This document shows, piece after piece, positions 27,338 to 35,585 of a stretch of DNA of 64,000 bases. How positions within the stretch are numbered: position 1 is the stretch's first letter; each line of letters opens with the position of its first letter. A program made the translations under genes and the position numbers. Under the pieces are notes generated by a model that was not told where the DNA came from, searched no databases, and saw only the letters and a program-made list of their open reading frames with translations. Location of the stretch: assembly GCA_022839995.1 (NCBI GenBank), contig JALHIN010000006.1, forward strand, positions 28,613 to 92,612, read 5' to 3'. This DNA is from 79-D21 sp022839995. Its GTDB lineage: Bacteria; Synergistota; Synergistia; Synergistales; 79-D21.

Positions 27338-28085
27338 ATCCGAAGAATGGGAATTGGGGGATGACGAGGCGAACCCCGAGGGGGTGCCCCCGCGTCCGCA
27401 GAGGCGTCTACCTTCGCGAAGGAACCGCAGGAGCCGATCCCGCCGAACGAGTTTCGGTTTCGGCCACTTCATGCTTCCAATTGTAGGTCTCGTGGCTGTC
27501 GGAGTTCTTGTTCTCGGAATCCGCCTTTTCTTCTTCCCGTCTGCCAAGGTCGAAACTCTTCCGATTGTTGCGGAACAGACAGTTGAAAGCGGTTCCGTGA
27601 CGGTTCAGGAAGGGAGCCGTGCTCCCTTAAGCGGAGAAGCGGAAGAAACGGTGGTGGCAGTTCCGGAAGGGAGTCCGTTGCCGAAATCGGAATCGACTTC
27701 GAAGCCGAAGCCAGCTCAGGAAAAACCGGTTGTCAAACCGGTCGCCGTCAAAACCGGAGGAAAACCGGCTGCCGTGTCGGAACCGCAAACGTCGCCGGCC
27801 AAGACTGAAACCGAGAAACTGGGCACCCAAACAGGAACGGGAGCGGCCGGAAAAGAAACCTGGGGCGTGCAGGTCGGAGCCTTCAAGGAACGCGGGAATG
27901 CGGAAAACCTGGTCAAGAAGCTTCGGCAGGAAGGCTTCAAGGTTGGTACGATCGAGGCGGCAAACGGGGAAACACCGTTGACGAAAGTCGTAGTCCAGGC
28001 CGGGAATGAGCGTCTGGCGGCCGAAAAGCTAGCGAAAGAGCTGGGCGATAAAGGCTATCCCGTTCTGATCGTAAGGACTCGTTGA
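27327..28085 (+). CDS. SPOR-domain membrane protein
   Basis: A 252-residue single-pass protein. Acidic residues 1-20 and a strongly basic stretch (26-42) precede a membrane helix at about 49-70, then a low-complexity Pro/Lys/Glu/Thr-rich periplasmic linker (about 75-175) and a C-terminal SPOR domain (178-252, TWGVQVGAFKERGNAENLVKKL...). SPOR domains bind denuded septal glycan, so a role at the division site is likely, in keeping with its place just after ftsZ. ATG 27327 follows AAAGGGGGGA by about 6 nt and overlaps the end of the radical SAM gene. Confidence 0.88.
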   Translation: MLPESEEWELGDDEANPEGVPPRPQRRLPSRRNRRSRSRRTSFGFGHFMLPIVGLVAVGVLVLGIRLFFFPSAKVETLPIVAEQTVESGSVTVQEGSRAPLSGEAEETVVAVPEGSPLPKSESTSKPKPAQEKPVVKPVAVKTGGKPAAVSEPQTSPAKTETEKLGTQTGTGAAGKETWGVQVGAFKERGNAENLVKKLRQEGFKVGTIEAANGETPLTKVVVQAGNERLAAEKLAKELGDKGYPVLIVRTR

Positions 28086-28114
28086 AACACACAAGGCGGG
28101 TGGAGGTTCTTAGG

Positions 28115-29341
28115 ATGTCCGGTTTTGCAAAAGAACTGATCTCGAGAAAAGAAGCGATTGAACACGTGGCCGAGGCGTTGGGGTTTCCCTGGCCCTTGAA
28201 AACCCGCTCCGTCCCTCTGCAGGAAGCGATGGGGAAGAGATGCGGTTTGAACCTGGTGTCGCCGGTAGATTATCCTCCCTTCACCCGCAGTACTCGAGAC
28301 GGTTATGCCTTAAGGTCGGAGGATGTGGCTGGTGCCTCTGACACGGCTCCGGTGTTCCTTCGGATCACCGGGGAGATCCTGATGGGAGAGCAGACCGAGA
28401 AGCGAGTCGCGGAAGGGGAGTGTGTTCTCGTCCACACGGGGGGAATGATTCCCGAGGGAGCCGATGCGGTTGTCATGGTGGAGGACACGGTGCAGGCAGG
28501 AGCCTGGCTGGAAGTTCGAAAGGCTCTCCAGTCGGGTGAGAATCTCGTTTTCCGCGGGGAGGAAATCCGGCAAAACGAAGTGATCCTGAGTGCGGGTGAT
28601 CTCGTGGATGACCGGAATGTCGGAATTCTGGCGACCTTGGGGATCTGTACGGTTGAACGCCTCGACCTGAAGATAGGCATCCTCTCGACGGGGGATGAGA
28701 TCGTTCCCGCCGAAACGCCTGTTCTTCCTCCTGGGAAGATCAGGGACGCGAATGCCTGGTTCCTGGAATTCCTCTTGGCACGGTACGGTTTCCAGGCAAA
28801 ACGCCTCGGGATCGTGCCGGACATCCGGGACCGGCTTGGAGAAGCGGTCCGGGAATCCATGGAAGAAAACGACATCGTTCTTTTGAGCGGGGGTTCCTCG
28901 GTGAGCGTCAGGGATTTCTGTTCAGAGATCATGGAAAATCTGCCTCCTCCAGGGCTCCTCGTGAGGGGGATCAACATGAACCCCGGAAAACCGGCTCTCA
29001 TCGCCGGCTGTATGCCGGAGAGGAGGCTGCTTTTGGGGCTGCCGGGACATCCCCTCTCCTGTTCCGTCGTTGCGATCACCCTTTTACTCCCGTTGCTTTC
29101 GGCACTGGCAGGGGCTCAAAGTCCGCTGAAAACCTCGGAGGCGGTTTTGGCCGGTGACCTTTTCGGGAAAGCGGGTACGGAAGAATTCGTTCCTGCCTTC
29201 CTTTCAGGGGGGCAAGCCAAGCCCATGCCGGGTAAATCCGGGTACGTTTCCGTTCTGAAGAATGCGAACGCTCTTGTGCGCCTTGCGGAAAACGAGGAAA
29301 CGCGCAGGAAGGGAGAGAGAGTGGAGGTTTTGCAATGGTAA
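28115..29341 (+). CDS. moeA: molybdopterin molybdenumtransferase MoeA
   Basis: Inserts molybdate (or tungstate) into adenylated molybdopterin, 408 aa. The MoeA N-terminal signature DYPPFTRSTRDGYALRS is present, as are ADAVVMVEDT, the MPT-binding STGDEIVP and DANAWFL, LSGGSSVS and GLPGHPLSC. ATG 28115 has GGAGGT (28102-28107) 7 nt upstream; an in-frame TTG at 28082 overlaps the previous stop. Its 3' end overlaps the following MoeA-type gene by 7 nt. In many anaerobes the cofactor holds tungsten instead; the sequence cannot tell. Confidence 0.93.
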   Translation: MSGFAKELISRKEAIEHVAEALGFPWPLKTRSVPLQEAMGKRCGLNLVSPVDYPPFTRSTRDGYALRSEDVAGASDTAPVFLRITGEILMGEQTEKRVAEGECVLVHTGGMIPEGADAVVMVEDTVQAGAWLEVRKALQSGENLVFRGEEIRQNEVILSAGDLVDDRNVGILATLGICTVERLDLKIGILSTGDEIVPAETPVLPPGKIRDANAWFLEFLLARYGFQAKRLGIVPDIRDRLGEAVRESMEENDIVLLSGGSSVSVRDFCSEIMENLPPPGLLVRGINMNPGKPALIAGCMPERRLLLGLPGHPLSCSVVAITLLLPLLSALAGAQSPLKTSEAVLAGDLFGKAGTEEFVPAFLSGGQAKPMPGKSGYVSVLKNANALVRLAENEETRRKGERVEVLQW

Positions 29342-31263
29342 GGACTTGCAAGGAACACGTCAGCCTTCCTGAAGCAAGAAAGATCATCCTCGAAGCGGTA
29401 CGGGAGGCAGGGTTTCCGGAGGTTGCTCGAATTCCCGCAGAGGAAGGGCTGGGGTTCCTCCTGGCCGAGGATGTCCTTTCACGTCGAAACGTTCCGCACT
29501 ATGCCGCTTCCGCCGTGGACGGCTTTGCCCTGAAGTCGGCCGAAACGGGACGTGCGACTCCGGCCACTGTTGTGCGACTCCCCCAGGATCGCTTCCTTTG
29601 GGTGAATACCGGCGGCCCCTTGCCGGATTGGTGCGATTCCGTGGTGATGGTAGAGGATACCGCCATGGCGGAGAACGGCGATCTCCTCATTTCAAAAGCG
29701 CTCCCTCCAGGGGCGAACGTCCGTCCGGTAGGGGAGGACGTCATGAAAGGGCAGGTCATTGCCCATTGGGGAGAAAGGGTTGACCCTCCCATGATCGCGC
29801 TTCTCCTGGGGGCGGGGATCGGAGAGATCCCTGTCTTTCGGCTTCCGAGATGCCTTTTCATCCCGACCGGAGACGAGATTTTCCCGGTAAGCGAATGGTT
29901 GGAAACCGAAGAGGAACCGAAGGGAAAAGTTCCCGAAACCAATTCCGCCTTAATAAAGGGGATTTTTAAAGAATGGGGACTGGACCTTGACATTCACCCC
30001 GTTTTGCCCGATGCGCCGGACCTCATCAAGGAAAAGCTGAAGGCGGCGGCGGAGCGCTACGACCTGGTCCTGATCGGTGCCGGGACGGCGAAAGGGAAAA
30101 GGGATCACACAGCCGACGTGATTGCCTCAGAGGGTGAAATCCTGTTCAGGTGGGTCCGGATGAAACCGGGGCGTCCGGCTCTCTTTGGCAGGATAGAAAA
30201 GACCCTGGTCTTCGGAATCCCCGGATTCCCCATGTCGGCGGCAGTCGCCGCCTGGAGCCTGGTGGCCCCGGCCACTTTCGCTATGTCCGGTGTGCCGGTC
30301 GGTGGGATGGAACCGGAAGAGATCTTGCGCCGGGCACTGCGGGCACGGGAAGAATTACGATGCGAGATGATGCTGCCCCATTCGTCCCCGGCGGGAACCG
30401 AAGAGTGGCTGAGGGTGAAGGCCGTGGAAGTGGGAGGGAGAAAAACCTTCTGGATCCTTTCTTCCGGGGCATCGACCATGGGGTCGATGCATGAGGCTGA
30501 CGGGTACGTCCTCTTGCCCTCGGAAAAGGTCGAATGTCCGAAAGGGACCGGGGTCAACGTGTGGTTCAAACGAACGGTTCCCTGGTCAAGTAGGGCCCTT
30601 TTCCAAGGGTCGGACGATCCGGCGTTTACCCGGATCGTAACGCCCGTTCGGAAAAAGGGGGCCGACCTTGCGATCCGTTCGGTTGGGAGCCTCGGTGGTC
30701 TTGCGGCCCTTGCCCGGGGAGAGGGGCACCTGGCGGCCTGCCATCTGTTGGACGGGAAGACCGGCCGGTATAACGATGCGTTTATCGAGGATCTCTCGAA
30801 CGGCGATTCCTGGGTTCGAAAGCTCCTGTATTATCGGGAGCAGGGGTTTTTGGTGGCGAAAGGAAATCCCATGGGACTTTCAAGGATAGAGGACCTCGCA
30901 GAAAAGAGGATCCGGATTGTGAACCGTCAAGCGGGAGCCGGGACTCGGATCCTCCTGGACTGGTTCCTTCTCGAGGCGGGCTTGGACAGGTCGAAGATTG
31001 CCGGATACGCGACCCAGGCCATGACCCACTTGGATGCAGCAAGCCGAGTGGCTTCGGGAGTCGTAGATGCGGCTCTCGGCATTCGGGCCGCTGCGGATGC
31101 TTTCGGGCTGGACTTCGTGACGATGGCCTGGGAACCCTTCGAGCTGGTCATCCCGGAAAAGTACCTGGAGCATCCCGGGGTAAGGGCGGTTCTGGAGTCA
31201 ATCCGGGATCCCGAGTGGAGAAGTGGCGTTGAAGCTATGGGAGGATATCGATGGCCGGATTGA
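29335..31263 (+). CDS. MoeA domain fused to periplasmic-binding-protein-like domain
   Basis: A second MoeA-type protein, 642 aa. Residues about 1-410 form the MoeA part (HYAASAVDGFALKS, DSVVMVEDT, IPTGDEIFPVS, GAGTAKGKRDHTADVI, FGIPGFPMSAAVA), and about 440-640 a substrate-binding PBP-like domain (SVGSLGGLAALARGEGHLAACHLLDGKTGRYN). This fusion is known, with an uncertain role: the C-terminal part may sense an oxyanion or a cofactor form. The metal-handling SGGSS loop of classic MoeA is altered here to GAGTAKG. It overlaps moeA and moaA. Confidence 0.87.
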   Translation: MVRTCKEHVSLPEARKIILEAVREAGFPEVARIPAEEGLGFLLAEDVLSRRNVPHYAASAVDGFALKSAETGRATPATVVRLPQDRFLWVNTGGPLPDWCDSVVMVEDTAMAENGDLLISKALPPGANVRPVGEDVMKGQVIAHWGERVDPPMIALLLGAGIGEIPVFRLPRCLFIPTGDEIFPVSEWLETEEEPKGKVPETNSALIKGIFKEWGLDLDIHPVLPDAPDLIKEKLKAAAERYDLVLIGAGTAKGKRDHTADVIASEGEILFRWVRMKPGRPALFGRIEKTLVFGIPGFPMSAAVAAWSLVAPATFAMSGVPVGGMEPEEILRRALRAREELRCEMMLPHSSPAGTEEWLRVKAVEVGGRKTFWILSSGASTMGSMHEADGYVLLPSEKVECPKGTGVNVWFKRTVPWSSRALFQGSDDPAFTRIVTPVRKKGADLAIRSVGSLGGLAALARGEGHLAACHLLDGKTGRYNDAFIEDLSNGDSWVRKLLYYREQGFLVAKGNPMGLSRIEDLAEKRIRIVNRQAGAGTRILLDWFLLEAGLDRSKIAGYATQAMTHLDAASRVASGVVDAALGIRAAADAFGLDFVTMAWEPFELVIPEKYLEHPGVRAVLESIRDPEWRSGVEAMGGYRWPD

Positions 31264-32243
31264 TGGGTTCTTTCAACCGAAGGCTCGATTACGTCAGGCT
31301 CTCGGTTACGGATCGCTGCAACTACCGGTGCCGCTACTGCATGCCGGAAGAGGGAGTCGATTGGCTCGACCACGAAAAGATCCTTTCCTACGAGGAAATC
31401 CTGGTCCTGTGCCGCCTGCTTCACGAGATGGGAGTCAGGAAAATCCGGGTCACCGGCGGGGAACCCACGGTCAGAAAGGGGCTGCCCGACTTCCTCAGGC
31501 GCCTCCATGAAGAAATCCCGGCTCTCCACGTGGCGCTGACGACAAACGGGTCCCTTTTGCATTCAATGGCGGTGGAACTGTCGGCGATCCCCCTCGCAGG
31601 CCTGAATGTCAGCCTGGATTCCTTGGACCCTGAGAAGTTCAGGTTTCTGACCCGTTGCGGTTCGTTAGACGATGTCCTGGAAGGAATTCGCGCGTTCAAG
31701 GCCAGATCCGACACTCCCCTCAAGATCAACACGGTTCTTATGCGGGGGTTCAACGACGAAGAAATCCCGGCCCTCCTCAAATTTGCCGAATCCTGCGGCG
31801 CTGTTCTGAGGCTGATCGAATTCATGCCCCTGGACGAGTCCGTTTGGAGCCGGGATCGGTTCATTCCTGCAGACGACATTCTAAAGTCCCTCCCGGAACC
31901 GGAAAAGTGGATACCGGAAACGAAAGCCCGCAGGAGTCCGAACCATGGAATTCCCGTGGGCCCGGCTCGATACCTCGTTCACGCGGAAACGGGGCAGAGG
32001 CTTGGCATCATCGCTGCTGTAGGTCACCACTTTTGCGAAACCTGCAACCGGTTGAGGATAACCGCAACCGGAGAGCTTCGGAGTTGCCTTTTCAGCCCTG
32101 AGGGCGTTTCCTTGAGAGAGGCGCTCCGCGAAGGAGACCTGGAAGCGGTCCGAGGGCTGATCCTTGCCGAAGCGGGAAGAAAGCCGAAATGCTGGAAGGA
32201 AGCTTCCGCCTCGACCCGGCATATGTCCCAGATTGGAGGATGA
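31251..32243 (+). CDS. moaA: GTP 3',8-cyclase MoaA
   Basis: Radical SAM enzyme starting molybdopterin synthesis from GTP, 330 aa. The SAM cluster is C23-x3-C27-x2-C30 (CNYRCRYC), RVTGGEPTVRKG follows, and the second cluster is C262, C265 and C279 (CX2CX13C). The protein ends in Gly-Gly, the tail that is needed for MoaA activity. GGGAGG precedes ATG 31251. The later steps (moaE, moaD) are not in the window. Confidence 0.96.
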   Translation: MAGLMGSFNRRLDYVRLSVTDRCNYRCRYCMPEEGVDWLDHEKILSYEEILVLCRLLHEMGVRKIRVTGGEPTVRKGLPDFLRRLHEEIPALHVALTTNGSLLHSMAVELSAIPLAGLNVSLDSLDPEKFRFLTRCGSLDDVLEGIRAFKARSDTPLKINTVLMRGFNDEEIPALLKFAESCGAVLRLIEFMPLDESVWSRDRFIPADDILKSLPEPEKWIPETKARRSPNHGIPVGPARYLVHAETGQRLGIIAAVGHHFCETCNRLRITATGELRSCLFSPEGVSLREALREGDLEAVRGLILAEAGRKPKCWKEASASTRHMSQIGG

Positions 32244-32246
32244 GGA

Positions 32247-32732
32247 ATGGGAGAGTTGACTCACCTGGATGCGGAAGGGCACCCCGTAATGGTCGACGTT
32301 TCGGGGAAGCCCGAAACCGAAAGGGAAGCGGTAGCGGAAGGTTGGGTTCATCTGCCGGAAAGTGTATACGATGCGATCCTGGAAAATCGGATCCGGAAGG
32401 GAGATGTCCTGAAGATTGCGGAACTCGCCGGAATCCAGGGAGCGAAAAGGACGGCTTCGCTGATCCCCCTGTGCCACGGGATTCGTCTTGACCAAGCGAG
32501 CGTTCGCTGCCACCTTGTCCCGGATCGGAAAGCGATCCGCGTAGAATGTCATGTCAAGGCCCGAGAGGTAACGGGTGTGGAAATGGAAGCCTTGACGGGG
32601 GTTTCCGTTGCCGCCCTGACCGTATACGACATGTGCAAGGCGCTGGACAAGGGAATCGAAATTAGGAACATCCGCCTCCTCATGAAAAAAGGCGGCAAAA
32701 GCGGCGAGTACAAGGTTTCAGAAGGGGTGTGA
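32247..32732 (+). CDS. moaC: cyclic pyranopterin monophosphate synthase MoaC
   Basis: Converts the MoaA product to cyclic pyranopterin monophosphate, 161 aa, a normal length. LTHLDAEGHPVMVDVSGK opens the protein; the substrate residues of SLIPLCHGI and the VEMEALTGVSVAALTVYDMCKALDKG block are intact. It follows moaA by 3 nt and precedes the mog gene by 3 nt. Confidence 0.96.
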   Translation: MGELTHLDAEGHPVMVDVSGKPETEREAVAEGWVHLPESVYDAILENRIRKGDVLKIAELAGIQGAKRTASLIPLCHGIRLDQASVRCHLVPDRKAIRVECHVKAREVTGVEMEALTGVSVAALTVYDMCKALDKGIEIRNIRLLMKKGGKSGEYKVSEGV

Positions 32733-32735
32733 AGG

Positions 32736-33611
32736 ATGCGGGTCATCGGGTTTCTCGAGGGGAAGAAATCGGCGGGCGGATTATCGATGATCTACCTCCA
32801 CCTGGGGAGCAGGGGAGATTGCCTGGTGAACGGGAAATCAGCCGAGATTTTTGGTTCCGGCCCAGGTTTCCTGGAAGACCTGGGGGAGGGACAATGGCAG
32901 ATCCTGTTTTCTTCAGATAGTCCAATTCAGGAAGGGCATTTCATCTCCCTCGAAAAGGACGGCCCGGTTCTTCTGGTCGAAGAACCTCTTGAAAAATGCT
33001 TCCGGCTGAAGCCGATCAAGGGAGGATTCGTATCGCTTTCTCAGAAAGCAGCACTTCAAAGGCCCATCAAGGTTGGGGTCCTCACCGTCAGCGATAAGGG
33101 AAGCCGGGGGGAAAGGGTCGACACGGCGGGTCCGGCACTGGAGGAACTGGTCATTCCTCTTGGAGCGGTTGTTTCCAGGCGGGCCATTGTCCCGGATGAG
33201 AGGGCCCTTATTGCCGAAACCCTCCGGGACTGGGCGGACCGGGAAAGGCTCAATCTCGTCCTCGTCACGGGCGGGACCGGGCTTTCCGGAAGGGATGTCA
33301 CTCCGGAAGCCCTGGTGGACGTAGGGGACAGGATCGTCCCCGGGCTCGGGGAAGCGATGCGGAGGAAAACCGAACCCCTGTTTGACCGTTCGATCCTAAG
33401 CCGTGCTCTCGCGGTCACCCGAGGCAGCTGCCTGCTGATCTCCTTTCCTGGAAGTGAAAGAGGGGCACGCCAGTGTTTTGATGCAATCGGAGGCGTTTTA
33501 CGGCACGCCGTCGAAATCCTGAACGGCTGGGAAGGAGATTGCGCCTTGCACGGCCATTCTCACACCTGGAAGAAGGGGTGCCATGCCGGAGACGACAGGT
33601 TCCTTCGTTGA
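32736..33611 (+). CDS. mog: molybdopterin adenylyltransferase (Mog/MoaB type) with extra N-terminal domain
   Basis: Adenylates molybdopterin ahead of metal insertion. The 291-residue product has a MogA/MoaB domain in residues about 110-275 (VGVLTVSDKGSRGERVDTAGPAL, LVLVTGGTGLSGRDVTPEA). Residues 1-108 form an extra domain, probably beta-rich (IYLHLGSRGDCLVNGKSAEIF), that I do not recognise; a diverged MOSC-like or regulatory module is possible. The C-terminus (about 276-291, Cys/His-bearing HGHSHTWKKGCHAG) overlaps rapZ by 29 nt. Confidence 0.85.
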   Translation: MRVIGFLEGKKSAGGLSMIYLHLGSRGDCLVNGKSAEIFGSGPGFLEDLGEGQWQILFSSDSPIQEGHFISLEKDGPVLLVEEPLEKCFRLKPIKGGFVSLSQKAALQRPIKVGVLTVSDKGSRGERVDTAGPALEELVIPLGAVVSRRAIVPDERALIAETLRDWADRERLNLVLVTGGTGLSGRDVTPEALVDVGDRIVPGLGEAMRRKTEPLFDRSILSRALAVTRGSCLLISFPGSERGARQCFDAIGGVLRHAVEILNGWEGDCALHGHSHTWKKGCHAGDDRFLR

Positions 33612-34476
33612 AAAGGTCGTGATCATCACCGGGATGTCTGGGGGAGGGAAGTCCACTGCCCTCCACATCCTAGAAGACCAGGGCTTTTTTGCCATCGACA
33701 ACATCCCCCCTTCTCTCCTGCCCCAGCTTGTCGAAGTGCTGGGGAAGCACCGTGCAGCGGTCCTTCACGGAGTTGCGGCGGTTGTCGACATTCGGGGAGA
33801 CGAACTCTTGAGGGATCTCGAAGCAGTGCTGGACAGCCTGAGGCGAAGGCTGGCAAGCGTCAAGCTGATCTTCATGGATGCGTCTGATTCCGCTTTGATC
33901 CGGCGTTACGAATGCACGAGGAGGCGCCATCCCTTGGGGCCCGGTCTTTCGACGCTGGAGGGCATTCAGAAGGAAAGGGAAAGCCTGGCCCCGCTCAAGG
34001 AAGCCGCGGACGTCGTCCTCGACACGACGGGTTTGAACCTTTCCGATTTGAGGGGGCGTGTTCTCGAAAGCCTTGGAACTCCTCCCGGGCGCTTGACCGT
34101 GTTCCTGACCTCCTTTGGCTACAAGCACGGGATCCCCCAGGATTGCGACTATCTCGTGGACGTTCGGTTCCTCACGAATCCCTATTACGAACCAGACCTG
34201 CGAGCCATGAGCGGGAAGGATTCGGCTGTAGCCGACTACATCTTCAAAGCCTCGAGCGCTGCGACCGATTTTCTCTTGAGGCAACGAGATCTCTTCGAGT
34301 TTATCTTCCCTCTGTACGAGGGGACGGGGAAGACACAGATCCACATCGCGGTCGGATGCACGGGGGGAAGGCACCGTTCGGTAGCAGTGGTGGAAGCATT
34401 CGCCTCCATGCTGGAACTGTCGGGATATTCCTGCGTCGTCCGCCATCGTGATATCGAAAGGGAGCAGACATGGTAA
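33583..34476 (+). CDS. rapZ: RNase adapter / nucleotide-binding protein RapZ (YvcJ)
   Basis: P-loop protein of the RapZ/YvcJ family, 297 aa. Walker A GMSGGGKST is at residues 17-25; FFAIDNIPPSLLPQL, the Walker B-like MDASDSALIRRYECTRRRHPL and the C-terminal FTSFGYKHGIPQDCDYLVDVRFLTNPYY plus IAVGCTGGRHRSV are hallmarks. In E. coli it controls glmS mRNA decay; in B. subtilis YvcJ is a GTPase near yvcK. Which role applies here is unknown. It forms the conserved rapZ-yvcK-whiA trio. Confidence 0.95.
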   Translation: MPETTGSFVEKVVIITGMSGGGKSTALHILEDQGFFAIDNIPPSLLPQLVEVLGKHRAAVLHGVAAVVDIRGDELLRDLEAVLDSLRRRLASVKLIFMDASDSALIRRYECTRRRHPLGPGLSTLEGIQKERESLAPLKEAADVVLDTTGLNLSDLRGRVLESLGTPPGRLTVFLTSFGYKHGIPQDCDYLVDVRFLTNPYYEPDLRAMSGKDSAVADYIFKASSAATDFLLRQRDLFEFIFPLYEGTGKTQIHIAVGCTGGRHRSVAVVEAFASMLELSGYSCVVRHRDIEREQTW

Positions 34477-35585
34477 CCACGGAATGGCTGGGTCCATTTT
34501 CGATCGGGCTGCTGATCGGGGGGGGTGCGGTTTTTATCTGGATGCGGCGTTTGATCCGGAAAAGACGCGGCTTAGCCGAAATCATGTCCAGTGCCATCGG
34601 TTTCCGGCTGAGTGCGGGGCCCCGTGTGGTCGCCCTGGGAGGAGGAACGGGCCTTTCCACCCTGCTCAAGGGGTTGAAGGCCTACACGCGCAATATAACG
34701 GCCATTGTCACGGTGACGGACGAAGGGGGCAGCTCGGGTCGTCTCAGGATCGAGTGGGGTGTTTTGCCACCCGGTGATGTCCGAAACTGCATCATTGCCC
34801 TGGCGGAGAACGACAGCGCCTTGAACAGGCTCCTAAGCTTTCGTTTCGACAAGGGAGAATTGGCGGGACATAGCTTGGGCAACCTCGTGCTGCTGGCGGC
34901 AACAGAACTGGCTGGGGATTTTCGCCTGGCCGTGGAAGAGATGAACAAGCTCCTCGCGATCCGCGGCAGAGTCCTGCCTGTTACGACTGAGGCCGTGTCG
35001 ATCGCAGGAGTGGATGCGAAAGGGAACCGGTACCGCGGAGAGCTGGATGTGGCCCGTCATGGCCGTGAACTCACCGAAGTGCATCTGGAACCCGCGGATG
35101 CCAAGCCCCTGCAGGAAGTGGTGGACTCAATCCGGGAAGCCGAGGTGATCGTGCTGGGTCCCGGTAGCCTGTTTACAAGCATTCTGCCGAACCTGCTCGT
35201 TCAGGGAGTGGCAGAAGCGGTACGGCTGGCCGAAGCCCCGAAAATCTACGTTGCGAACGTGATGACCCAGCCAGGGGAAACGGACGGTTTTTCCGTTTAC
35301 GACCATGTCCGATGGATCAAGGAAGTCCTCGGGCAATACCCTGATATCGTCCTTGTCAATGAAACGGAAGTTCCGAAGGAAATCCTGCGGCGGTACCGCG
35401 AAACGGGATCCGAACCCGTGATCCTGAAGGAACGGGAGGAAGCGCGACTGACGAAATCGAGAGTCCAGGTGGTTCGAGGAGATTTCCTGGAAATCACGCC
35501 GGAGGGGCTTGTCCGGCATCAGACCCAGAGGGTTTCGGAAGCGATCATGAAGGTGGCGCGTGAGGCGAAAGAACTGGGACGATGA
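34470..35585 (+). CDS. yvcK: gluconeogenesis factor YvcK family, membrane-anchored
   Basis: Rossmann-fold protein of the YvcK/CofD-like family, 371 aa, linked in B. subtilis to growth on gluconeogenic carbon and to cell wall precursor control, with UDP-sugar binding. The core begins VVALGGGTGLSTLLKGL and includes VTDEGGSSGRLR, LPPGDVRNCIIALA and VLGPGSLFTSILPNLLV. Residues about 8-26 form a hydrophobic helix followed by RRLIRKRR, suggesting a membrane anchor not found in the B. subtilis protein. Overlaps rapZ and whiA. Confidence 0.93.
   Translation: MVTTEWLGPFSIGLLIGGGAVFIWMRRLIRKRRGLAEIMSSAIGFRLSAGPRVVALGGGTGLSTLLKGLKAYTRNITAIVTVTDEGGSSGRLRIEWGVLPPGDVRNCIIALAENDSALNRLLSFRFDKGELAGHSLGNLVLLAATELAGDFRLAVEEMNKLLAIRGRVLPVTTEAVSIAGVDAKGNRYRGELDVARHGRELTEVHLEPADAKPLQEVVDSIREAEVIVLGPGSLFTSILPNLLVQGVAEAVRLAEAPKIYVANVMTQPGETDGFSVYDHVRWIKEVLGQYPDIVLVNETEVPKEILRRYRETGSEPVILKEREEARLTKSRVQVVRGDFLEITPEGLVRHQTQRVSEAIMKVAREAKELGR

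Noticed and set aside
27560..27850. Low-complexity GGAA/AAACCGG-rich stretch in the SPOR gene as a possible DNA repeat
   Set aside because: It encodes the Pro/Lys/Glu-rich linker between the membrane helix and SPOR domain; the repeats are imperfect and explained by protein composition.
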